From positions 994,606 through 1,058,605 of the forward strand of contig CP051234.1 in NCBI GenBank assembly GCA_017792465.1: 64,000 nt of DNA, in the 5' to 3' direction. Source of the DNA: Filomicrobium sp. (lineage in GTDB: Bacteria > Pseudomonadota > Alphaproteobacteria > Rhizobiales > Hyphomicrobiaceae). Positions 29,282-36,613 of the stretch are shown here, piece after piece. The translations under genes were made by a program, and so were the position numbers. Within the stretch, counting starts at the first letter, position 1. Every line of letters starts with the position of its first letter. The notes below the pieces were generated by a model. It was not told where the DNA came from. It was given only the letters and a program-made list of their open reading frames with translations, and did no database searches.

Positions 29282-29659
29282 TTGCTAGAACGCATTCGAA
29301 ATTGGGCTCGAACGGTCAAGCGCGACGTCATCGCGCTCTACATCGCCGGGCGTGATCCACGCACGCCTTGGATTGCGAAGGTACTCGCGGTTGCCATCGT
29401 CGCCTATGCGCTAAGCCCGATCGATCTCATTCCCGATTTCATACCTATTCTGGGGTATCTCGACGATCTGCTGCTTGTGCCGCTGGGTCTTTTGCTGGTC
29501 GTCGCATTAATCCCAAAAGACCTGATGGCCGAATACCGACATGAGGCAGAGCACTTCAAGCGACCGCCTGTGCAATGGAGTGCGGCGATTGTGATTGGTG
29601 CGTTATGGCTGATCGGGATTGGGCTTCTCGTGTGGTGGGCTGCCGGATATTTCCAGTGA
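29282..29659 (+). CDS. YkvA/DUF1232 family membrane protein
   Basis: A 125-residue protein with the DUF1232 signature ALSPIDLIPDFIPILGYLDD at about 43-62 and a second hydrophobic helix at the C-terminus (VIGALWLIGIGLLVWW). Its function is unknown in the family. The likely start is a TTG at 29282 with a poor ribosome-binding site; there is no nearby ATG. It lies 47 bp after the cytochrome gene on the same strand and converges with endonuclease V. Confidence 0.85.
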   Translation: MLERIRNWARTVKRDVIALYIAGRDPRTPWIAKVLAVAIVAYALSPIDLIPDFIPILGYLDDLLLVPLGLLLVVALIPKDLMAEYRHEAEHFKRPPVQWSAAIVIGALWLIGIGLLVWWAAGYFQ

Positions 29660-29684
29660 GCTGGCTGGGTTGTTTTGTTGGTGC

Positions 29685-30218
29685 TCAACCCAAGCGTTCG
29701 TTTGGTTTGTCCTCAACTGGCGGACGCCGGCATAGCCCGTCGACGGCGCTCAGCAGCGTTGGCAATCGATGTTCACCGTGCATGCTCAATATGAGGCGCT
29801 TGGCTTCTGCCAGCGGCAAACCGCAACAGGTGACGTAGAGTGGCCGTTCGCTTGTCCCGCGCAACAGTTCGCACTCAACAGGGGTTCCTTCAAAGCGGGA
29901 CTTGGCAACGCCGATGACCGGCACTTTGCCATCGAGTGCGTGGAAGAGGTGCGCGCCCAGGCCATCGCGGCTGTCGGGACCGAGCGTCACGTAGCCGTCT
30001 ATGATGATTGTCGCAGGGCGTTCTTCGAAGCGCACCAGCAGGGCCAGGATGCAGGGCAGTTCGCGCTCGTAAAAGCTGCCGGACCGGTAGGGCTGGACAT
30101 TGTCGAGGTGGACGACTTCGGAGCTTTCGATCTTGGGCGAGGTCCAATCGGCAAAGGCGACCCCGGCAGCGATCGCCTGGCCTTCGCTTGGATAATGAAC
30201 ATCAACAGCGAGATGCAT
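29685..30218 (-). CDS. nfi: Endonuclease V family protein, short form
   Basis: A 177-residue nuclease that nicks DNA (or RNA) near deaminated bases such as inosine. The RNase H-like active-site acids are visible: D6 in AVDVHY, E53 in YERELP and D74 in IIDGYVTLG, with the base-pocket block PYRSGSFY. The length is shorter than E. coli Nfi (about 220), which fits the compact subgroup that lacks the C-terminal extension. The gene follows the reverse transcriptase-TIR gene on the same strand after 69 bp and could be co-transcribed with it. Start ATG with a weak ribosome-binding site. Confidence 0.88.
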   Translation of the reverse strand: MHLAVDVHYPSEGQAIAAGVAFADWTSPKIESSEVVHLDNVQPYRSGSFYERELPCILALLVRFEERPATIIIDGYVTLGPDSRDGLGAHLFHALDGKVPVIGVAKSRFEGTPVECELLRGTSERPLYVTCCGLPLAEAKRLILSMHGEHRLPTLLSAVDGLCRRPPVEDKPNERLG

Positions 30219-30287
30219 CTTCGCGATCAGCAGCCGCTCTCCTTAATCAAACTCTCACAAGCGTTGGCATGAGCGCAGTCATTGCCG

Positions 30288-32009
30288 TCACCCGTTATCA
30301 CCACGGCCGAAAAGCCGTGAGATCCAACCGCCCTGTCGCCGTGGCGGTTTATTCGCCGACGCCGTCCAAGGTTGCGCCTTCGAAGTGCCAGCCGCCTCAT
30401 CGTGATGTCCCTGCTGGCCCTTGATCGCAGGCACGCTGCCACGACCTGCGCGCGCGACCGGCGGTGGGGCTGGCATGGTCTGGCGCTTTAACTCCTGAAT
30501 AACCTTATCGGCGTTGCCGTCCCAGGTGAGCCAGCGCTTGGTGCGTAATAGCGGCAGCCGCGTCAGATCCGGATTGCCGACCATGACCGGCAGTACCTTC
30601 TTGGCGCCATCGATCTCCAGCGCGAGGGCCGTGTTGATTTCCTCAAGCGGCCATTCCTTCGTTGTGGAATGCGGTGTAACGATTGCCAGCACGGTTCGCG
30701 ATGCGCCCAGTGCTGTGTTGATCTTGGACGCAAAGCTTTGTCCGAAGCCGATATGGACTTCATCGAGGAACGCTTTGACGCCATGGCGCTGGCAGGCTTC
30801 GAATAGCGGCCGTGCGATTGCTTCTTTGTCTTCGCTGGCATGCGAAATGAAGACGTCATAATCGTCAGCGCCAAAGACCATCTGACGGAGGAACTTGGAC
30901 GGGTTGGGGTCGAGTGCCAGCACCTGCGCGCAAAGCTTCAAGAACACCTCATCGTCGGCGCCGCGCACCATCTTGACGAACGACAAGTGCCCGTAAACGA
31001 TATTGCGGAAAGCGGTGCCTGGACGCGACGGCAGCTTCATCTTTTTTGAGCCGCGGTATTTCTTGAAGTGCTCGGCGCCCGCGTTTTCGATGCCGAATTT
31101 GCGCCAGGCATGGAGCATCGCGCGCAGCTTGCGGATCCTTTCGCGGGCGATATTGACGCGTTTGTTGACGCAGAGCCCCGTCACGTCCTGGTGGAAGTGA
31201 TGGGCCTGCAAACGCACTTTCTTTTCGTTGATCGTAAAGCCCGACTGCTCGATCGCCTGGGCGAGTGCATCTCCCGCCTTCACCTTCCACCCGCCACCCT
31301 CGATCACTTCGTGGATGACGATTGAAGCAGGGAAGTTGGGTTGATTGGTCGAAAAGGTGATGTCGTCGGCGTAGCGCGAATAGACGAGGCGGTTCTGCCT
31401 GGCGAGGCGCGACAGGCGTCGGTCGAGCTGCGCGGCGATGAAGTTCGACAGAATTGGCGAGGTCGGCGCGCCTTGCGGCAGACCGTTGCGATAGGTGACG
31501 ATTTGCGCGCAGACGGTAGCGGCGGCTGGCCCCATCTCGAAGGGCGATTTCATGAAGAGGCCGCGAACACGGCCGAAATTGATCGATGGGAAGAAGCCTT
31601 CCAGGTCGACGTTCAACACCCAGCGTTGGCCGGTATGGTTGGCGGCATTCGACGTTACGCCGCGCTCTTCGATAAAGCCGTGCGCATTGGGGTGCGGGCG
31701 ATAAAGCGCCTTGAAGTCGAGGAGGAGCTTATCCTGCATCGCGCGCACCAAGCCGACGGGCGCATGAATCGGGCGCATGCCACCGGTGCGCTTGGGAATT
31801 TCGAAATGCCGGTAATTCGTACTTGAAGCGTCGTCGTATAGAACGCGCAGCATCTGGCCATGATAAACGCCAAGATACTTTGCAACGTCTTGCGATGTCA
31901 TCAGCGGCTCACCGTCGAGACGCAGATGGGTTATCGGCTCTGGCGCGGGCTCCCCTGCAGCCGTGGGCGCAGGTCCTGCCTCGTGATCGCCGGGTCCATA
32001 TTCAGACAT
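30288..32009 (-). CDS. Retron-type reverse transcriptase fused to a TIR domain
   Basis: A 573-residue protein. Residues 40-370 are a reverse transcriptase with the retron hallmarks: NAxxH at 121-125 (NAANH), first catalytic Asp D135 (NVDLEGFF), LPQGAPTSP near 177-185, YADD at 213-216 and VTG at 276-278. Residues 384-500 are a TIR domain (DVFISHASEDK, then W453 and E457 of the NADase type). A basic Gln/Pro-rich tail runs from about 510 to the end (WISRLFGRG). The same RT-TIR order is known from the anti-phage system called retron-TIR, where the TIR part is expected to deplete NAD+. The start ATG sits inside the a2 arm of a predicted RNA; an alternative start is M37 (31901), preceded by GGTGAG. 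Confidence 0.93.
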   Translation of the reverse strand: MSEYGPGDHEAGPAPTAAGEPAPEPITHLRLDGEPLMTSQDVAKYLGVYHGQMLRVLYDDASSTNYRHFEIPKRTGGMRPIHAPVGLVRAMQDKLLLDFKALYRPHPNAHGFIEERGVTSNAANHTGQRWVLNVDLEGFFPSINFGRVRGLFMKSPFEMGPAAATVCAQIVTYRNGLPQGAPTSPILSNFIAAQLDRRLSRLARQNRLVYSRYADDITFSTNQPNFPASIVIHEVIEGGGWKVKAGDALAQAIEQSGFTINEKKVRLQAHHFHQDVTGLCVNKRVNIARERIRKLRAMLHAWRKFGIENAGAEHFKKYRGSKKMKLPSRPGTAFRNIVYGHLSFVKMVRGADDEVFLKLCAQVLALDPNPSKFLRQMVFGADDYDVFISHASEDKEAIARPLFEACQRHGVKAFLDEVHIGFGQSFASKINTALGASRTVLAIVTPHSTTKEWPLEEINTALALEIDGAKKVLPVMVGNPDLTRLPLLRTKRWLTWDGNADKVIQELKRQTMPAPPPVARAGRGSVPAIKGQQGHHDEAAGTSKAQPWTASANKPPRRQGGWISRLFGRGDNG

Positions 32010-32120
32010 CCCGCCCCTCGTACCTTGTGTTGGTAGGGGATGTTTACATCCCCTACCAAAAGAGAACTTTGGTTTTTCTGCCGCAGGATCGACAGCAGAC
32101 GTAGAAGGGCGGGATGCCTG
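32003..32120 (-). ncRNA. Candidate retron msr-msd RNA
   Basis: Directly upstream of, and overlapping, the RT start on the same strand. Two outer arms (32101-32120 and 32003-32023) pair over 20 base pairs with two G-U pairs and one bulged base, as retron a1/a2 arms do. The 77 bases inside hold a 7-8-bp stem near 32077-32099 (TCTGCTG with CGGCAGA), a 6-bp ACCAAA/TTTGGT option, and a 13-bp hairpin with a four-base loop at 32030-32059, the best msd candidate. The first base after a1 is a G (32100), a possible branch point. The size is small for a retron, so the exact msr/msd limits are uncertain. Identification rests on structure and position. Confidence 0.65.
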
Positions 32121-32253
32121 TCTCGTGGTGCGCTGGCACGCCTCATTCTTTCAACTGACAAGCGGTGATGACGCGCAATTATGGCGGCATTGCGCAGGTT
32201 GGGTGTGATCAGGCTGGTGACGGTGTTGCGAAGTCGAATTCTCACAACCCGCG

Positions 32254-33792
32254 TCAGCTCATGACAGCTTCGATGAGCCGTGGGCCTTTTTCTGCAAGGG
32301 TACGCTCGATTGCTTTTTCGAGATCGGCGACGTTGTCGACGCGCACAGACGGCACGCCCATGCCTTCGCCGATCTTCGCCCATTCCAGGCCGGGGTTATC
32401 GAGCCCGGCCATTGAGCGGGCAATCGGCCCTGGCTCTTGCAGGCCTGCGCGCTGCATCTCGACGTTCAAGATGTTGTAGCTCTGATTGTTGGCGATGATC
32501 GTCAGGACGTCGAGGTTCTCGCGGGCCTGGGTCCACAGGGCCTGGACCGAATAAGCGCCGCAACCGTCCGATTGGAAGTTGATGACCTTACGATCTGGGC
32601 ATGCAATGGCCGCCCCCGTCGCCGAGCTTGGGCCCTGGCCGATCGCGCCGCCCGTTAACATCAAGTGGCTGAAGTTCGGCGCGCATCCGGAGGCTTCGAA
32701 GTATGGTATGCCGACGGTCAGCGCCTCGTCCATCATGATGGCGTTGTCGGGCTGCAGGCGGGCAATCGTCAGGCTCAGCGTGGTCGCATCGAGCTTCCCT
32801 GTTTGCCGATCCGGCACGCCGCCGCTTGAAGAGCGAATTTCATCGGGGGCGTCGAGTTCATCGACCAAAGCCTGTAACGCGCCGAGCGTATCTTCGTCGG
32901 CTCCTGTCAGCAGAACCGTCTGCTCATCGCTCGTCATGAAGCTCGGCATCCCCGGATACCCGAAGAAGGCAACCGGGCGCCGCGTGCCGACGATGATGAC
33001 GCGTTCGTATTGCCCCGTCAGCGCCAAGGCTTCGTCTGGAAAATAGGGGAGCTTGCGGACAGCCGGCGCATCAACGCCGCGCTCCATGCGCGAGAAGAAG
33101 GTATCGCAAATGAGTTCGGAATTGGTGGCTGCTGCAGTACGGCCGGCCAATCGCAGCCCCGTTTTCGACAACCCTTCTCCGCCCAGCAGGAGCGCCGTTT
33201 TGGAAGCCTTGAGTGCCTTTGCCGCTGCCCCGACGCGCTCTGGCGAAAAGGTATTCTTGGTCGCCTCAAGCGCGACTGACGATGTCGTCTCGACGGGTGC
33301 GAGTTGGAAATCGTGCGGGAAGATCAAAGTCGCGATCTGACCGCCTGACTGCCACGCTGCGTTCACGGCGCCCGCCATGTCGATGGCAATGTGTTCAGGA
33401 GAGGTGCATGTCGCAACATGATGGCTGGCCCACCCGGCCAAATGCGCAATGTTGGAAGCTAAAAGCGGATCGGTGTCGCGGTGCCAGCTTGCGTGCTCGC
33501 CGATAACGTTGACGATCGGAGAATTGGCCCGGCGCGCGTTATGCAGATTGGTGAGCCCATTGGCGAGACCGGGCCCGGTGTGTAGCAGGCACATCGCCGG
33601 CTTGCCCGCCATACGCGCATAGCCATCGGCGGCTCCTGTCGCGACGTTCTCATGCAGGCAGAGGATCCCACGTAGGCCCGGCACGCTATCCATCGCGTTC
33701 ACAAGCGGCAGTTCTGTCGTGCCGGGGTTGGCGAGGCAAACCTCGATACCGCACGAGACGGCAGCTGCGATCAGGCTTTCTGCACCGTTCAT
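32254..33792 (-). CDS. Thiamine-pyrophosphate enzyme of the acetolactate-synthase large-subunit family
   Basis: A 512-residue enzyme with the three-domain ThDP-decarboxylase fold. The N-terminal pyrimidine domain has the activating glutamate in LHENVATGAADGYARM; the C-terminal domain has the Mg-ThDP motif starting SDG (instead of GDG) and ending ANNQSYN. It is shorter than anabolic IlvB (about 560-590) and has no small regulatory subunit next to it. Its true substrate is unknown: it could be a catabolic acetolactate synthase, a benzoylformate-decarboxylase-like enzyme or another 2-keto acid enzyme. The ATG at 33792 has AAGG six bases ahead; the frame could extend to 33846. Confidence 0.85.
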   Translation of the reverse strand: MNGAESLIAAAVSCGIEVCLANPGTTELPLVNAMDSVPGLRGILCLHENVATGAADGYARMAGKPAMCLLHTGPGLANGLTNLHNARRANSPIVNVIGEHASWHRDTDPLLASNIAHLAGWASHHVATCTSPEHIAIDMAGAVNAAWQSGGQIATLIFPHDFQLAPVETTSSVALEATKNTFSPERVGAAAKALKASKTALLLGGEGLSKTGLRLAGRTAAATNSELICDTFFSRMERGVDAPAVRKLPYFPDEALALTGQYERVIIVGTRRPVAFFGYPGMPSFMTSDEQTVLLTGADEDTLGALQALVDELDAPDEIRSSSGGVPDRQTGKLDATTLSLTIARLQPDNAIMMDEALTVGIPYFEASGCAPNFSHLMLTGGAIGQGPSSATGAAIACPDRKVINFQSDGCGAYSVQALWTQARENLDVLTIIANNQSYNILNVEMQRAGLQEPGPIARSMAGLDNPGLEWAKIGEGMGVPSVRVDNVADLEKAIERTLAEKGPRLIEAVMS

Positions 33793-33880
33793 CAATGGCC
33801 TTTTTCGTTTTGTCTTTTCGTGCCCGCGGGTCATGCGTCGGGGCATTTCAACTTATTGGGTGGTGGTTTGTGGGCGGTGC

Positions 33881-34423
33881 TTACTGGGCGGTGATCGAGA
33901 ACGCCGACCAGACCCATTTGCCTTCCTTGTCAGCAGCAATCGCTTTGCCACCGGTATCATACATCAACCAAGCCGGACCACGACCGCCGATGCCCAATCC
34001 TTTGCCGTCAACTTCAATGGCGACGATCCAATCCTGCGCCTTGCGGTCGGCGGGCGTGAACTCGACGGCATAGCCATCGAGTGACATGACCGTCACCAAC
34101 GCCTCCGGCTTGACACCGGCTGCGTCGAGGACGTCCTTCAGGCTCGGTCCCTTGGCGTGAACAGCAGACGGCCATCCTTGAACATTGGCGTGGACGGTCT
34201 TCTGGGGCAGCTTTTCGAGCGCGGCCAGGTCGAAGGCAAAGGCCTTCGTGAACGATTTATCGTGGTGCTTGAAGAACGCATCGAAGAAGGGATCGTAAGG
34301 GCCGCGGTTGGTCACACTTATGCTGCCAGTTACGGTCAGTATGTCGGCGGCCTGGGCTGGTCGGTTCATCCCCATCACCGCCCCCGCCGCCAGAACGATC
34401 AGAGCAAACCCAAGATTTCTCAT
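33881..34423 (-). CDS. Periplasmic protein with molybdopterin-oxidoreductase-like domain
   Basis: A 180-residue exported protein with a signal peptide (LGFALIVLAAGAVMG, cleavage after AQA, about 26). The mature part begins LTVTGSISVTN and carries SLKDVLDAAGV, VTVMSLDGYAVEF and a GPAWLMYD block, the outline of the sulfite-oxidase-type molybdopterin fold (PF00174-like). It lacks the conserved Mo-ligand Cys, so it is more likely a binding or accessory protein than an enzyme. The ATG at 34423 has GGAG six bases ahead. It lies 88 bp upstream of the TPP enzyme and divergent from the next gene. Confidence 0.65.
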   Translation of the reverse strand: MRNLGFALIVLAAGAVMGMNRPAQAADILTVTGSISVTNRGPYDPFFDAFFKHHDKSFTKAFAFDLAALEKLPQKTVHANVQGWPSAVHAKGPSLKDVLDAAGVKPEALVTVMSLDGYAVEFTPADRKAQDWIVAIEVDGKGLGIGGRGPAWLMYDTGGKAIAADKEGKWVWSAFSITAQ

Positions 34424-34495
34424 GCTCAACTCCAAATCCTGCTGACGACGACACGGCAGCATCTTCAATAAAACCGCCCAAGGATACCGACCTCG

Positions 34496-34936
34496 ATGAA
34501 TTTCGTTGTTTCGCTTGCCACCACCGCTGTTGCCGTCTTCGCCGCCATCGTCGCGGTCTATTCCCTTTTGCAGCAACGCAAAGAAGCGCAGCTTGTTGTG
34601 AACACTCACTTCCTCAATGACAAGATCCGCATGCTGGTCGAGCATCCTGAACTGATCGAATTGCACGGCATTTCGAGGGCTGAACTCGCGCAACAAGGGC
34701 TGACAGAAGTCGAACTCGCCTACATTCTCAATTCAATTTTCGCAGGCCAAGCCTTTCATGCCGCCGGGCAGGTTCGCCGGGTGAAGCTGAGCCCCTACCG
34801 GGTCGCCATGCTGGAAACCGGGAAATTTGAGACGGCCTGGAAGAATTTCATTCGCGGTCGCCTGACGATGCCGTCTGCCTACAGTGCGGCTATCGACCGG
34901 TTTTACGCCGAACGCGACAAAGCCAGGTCCGTTTGA
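34496..34936 (+). CDS. Membrane-anchored protein of unknown function
   Basis: A 146-residue protein with one N-terminal membrane helix (VVSLATTAVAVFAAIVAVYSLL, residues 4-25) and a cytoplasmic helical region. The part HFLNDKIRMLVEHPELIELHGIS to GKFETAWKNFIRGRLTMPS resembles proteins of the DUF6082 type, which I only tentatively suggest. It diverges from the molybdopterin-domain gene and precedes tRNA-Ser. No function can be assigned. Confidence 0.65.
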   Translation: MNFVVSLATTAVAVFAAIVAVYSLLQQRKEAQLVVNTHFLNDKIRMLVEHPELIELHGISRAELAQQGLTEVELAYILNSIFAGQAFHAAGQVRRVKLSPYRVAMLETGKFETAWKNFIRGRLTMPSAYSAAIDRFYAERDKARSV

Positions 34937-34996
34937 CGCGCAAACGGCTTCAAACGAGATAAAATCTCTCGCGATTTCAGCTTGTTGGAGGAAGTC

Positions 34997-35089
34997 TGGC
35001 GGAGACGGAGGGATTCGAACCCTCGATACGCCTTGACAGCGTATGACGATTTAGCAAACCGTTGCCTTCAGCCACTCGGCCACGTCTCC
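34997..35089 (-). tRNA. tRNA-Ser (anticodon GCT)
   Basis: The minus strand folds into a class II tRNA with acceptor arms GGAGACG and CGTCTCC, anticodon loop TTGCTAA (anticodon GCT, reading AGC/AGT), a long variable arm and the T-loop sequence GGTTCGAATCC. The CCA end is encoded (34997-34999). It lies between two plus-strand genes. Confidence 0.95.
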
Positions 35090-35247
35090 GGTGATCTGCC
35101 CACTTCTATTGATCGCCACTGACGATTGCAAGACGTTGCAGGCAAGACGGCTTTATATTGGGGAGAATGCGATTCAGGCAAGCCCCCCAATGATCCTCGG
35201 GACCAATCGTTTATGGCCCTGCGGGAATGGCCGTTATAAGGTTGGTC

Positions 35248-35934
35248 ATGCAGATTTGGACGACATCAGCCGCTAATAGGCGGGGCCAGGGCCGGAGTAG
35301 CCGTCGCGAGACGCGGTCTACTGTCGTCTGGCATACGCGCGTCATGGCCGGTCTGTCAGCCGCCGGGGCCGTATTCGTTTCGACTTCGCCAATTTCCGCG
35401 CAGGAAGCCTGCGTGCGCTGTGACGAGCCATTTGCGGTCTATCGCTGTCAGGTCAGCAGCCCGGATCTCGTGCCCAATTCGCCCGTGCAGTTCATGTGCA
35501 TTACCGAACTTGCCAAGCGCTATGGCCACCGCACCTGCGCCGTCAGCCGAGACCAGGGCCCGAATTGCGCCGGAGAGCTGGTGGTCATCGCGCCACCTGC
35601 CGATATCCCGATTGCGCCGCCGCCGAACTTAGCCGCTCAGCCTGAGCAGCCGGTCGATCCCAACGCACCGCTCGATCCGACCGTCGGGGTTAAAGAGCCG
35701 GCCGATGGTCAAGAAAAGGTCGCCACGCCGGAAAACGACGGGCCGCCCGAAACAGTCGAAGATCTTGCCAAACAGGCTGCGGATGCTTCGAAGAAGGGGT
35801 TGGACAAGGCTGGCAAGTCGGTTGTCGATGCCGCGAAGACGACGGGTAAGACGATTGAGAAGACCGGCGACGCCATCGGTTCGGCAGCCAAGAAGACATG
35901 GCGTTGCCTGTCGTCGATGTTTGGTGATTGCTGA
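35248..35934 (+). CDS. Secreted Pro/Ala/Lys-rich protein of unknown function
   Basis: A 228-residue exported protein. A signal-like segment (AGLSAAGAVFVSTSPISAQ) ends near residue 52 of this start. The mature N-terminal part has several cysteines (CVRCDEPFAVYRC, FMCITEL, RTCAV, NCAGEL) and probably folds with disulfides. A Pro-rich linker follows, then a Lys/Ala helical tail (about 160-215) and a C-terminal RCLSSMFGDC. The ATG at 35248 has AAGG six bases ahead; 35227 or 35344 are alternatives. No known family recognised. Confidence 0.7.
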   Translation: MQIWTTSAANRRGQGRSSRRETRSTVVWHTRVMAGLSAAGAVFVSTSPISAQEACVRCDEPFAVYRCQVSSPDLVPNSPVQFMCITELAKRYGHRTCAVSRDQGPNCAGELVVIAPPADIPIAPPPNLAAQPEQPVDPNAPLDPTVGVKEPADGQEKVATPENDGPPETVEDLAKQAADASKKGLDKAGKSVVDAAKTTGKTIEKTGDAIGSAAKKTWRCLSSMFGDC

Positions 35935-36182
35935 ACGTTCGTCACGCATTTTGTCGCATGATGATTGCACTGTCCTGGAGTCGCCTTTCGGAAAAATTGG
36001 CGGAAATCAGGCACAAAGCCGAACGCGCTCAGTTTGCCCCCAGGGGCTTCGTTCAGGACGAGTTCATCTGCCACGATTTATCCACTTGTGTGTCCGCTGC
36101 GCGACGCTAATTTGTTTGTCAGGGGACACTCGAATTTTTATGGTTGTGGCAAGGCATTTTCGCCTCAGTGATGGGGGACGTC

Positions 36183-36449
36183 GTGTCGGTTCGTCATGCA
36201 TTAACACGATCCGCTTTTATTCTCGCGCTATGCGGTTTGCTTGCGGCCTGCGCCCAAGCGCCGTCGCTGCAGATGCCCGGCTTGGGAGCCGGTGATCTGA
36301 ACGCAGCCCCAGTCGCCAATGCAGGTGGGCTCGGTGAGATGCAGTATCTTGGGCATCAGACTTTTGCCGGCAAGGTGCTGACGGCAATCGCGCTTGAGCG
36401 CGTCACCGGCTTGAAGCCTGATCCTTCGAGATTCTCGGATCTGCCGTAG
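36183..36449 (+). CDS. Small lipoprotein, unknown function
   Basis: An 88-residue predicted lipoprotein: a basic N-terminus, the hydrophobic stretch SAFILALCGLLAACAQ with lipobox LAAC, then a Gly/Ala-rich mature part ending in an amphipathic helix (VLTAIALERVTGLKP). The GTG at 36183 has GGGGG ahead; the ATG at 36171 has none. It is a single gene between two unrelated units. Confidence 0.6.
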   Translation: MSVRHALTRSAFILALCGLLAACAQAPSLQMPGLGAGDLNAAPVANAGGLGEMQYLGHQTFAGKVLTAIALERVTGLKPDPSRFSDLP

Positions 36450-36613
36450 GGCGGGTCCGGCTTCGCGCGCGGGTTCGTTCACTGCAAAATGGCTGAATTT
36501 ATCGCGTGCTGGCGCGTTCTTGAGTCAGCTGGCTGATCAGCCTGCGGCTGCGTCGGTGCGACATTCGCGGCAAGACACAAAACAACTGAAGAACATATCC
36601 GATGCGGCCGCGA

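Noticed and set aside
30302-30319. CACGGC/GCCGTG hairpin near the end of the RT-TIR gene as terminator
   Set aside because: It lies inside the coding sequence and has no U-tract.
30288-32009. Reverse transcriptase as part of a group II intron or diversity-generating retroelement
   Set aside because: No maturase domain, no intron ends, no template/variable repeats; the NAxxH and VTG motifs and the TIR fusion favour a retron.
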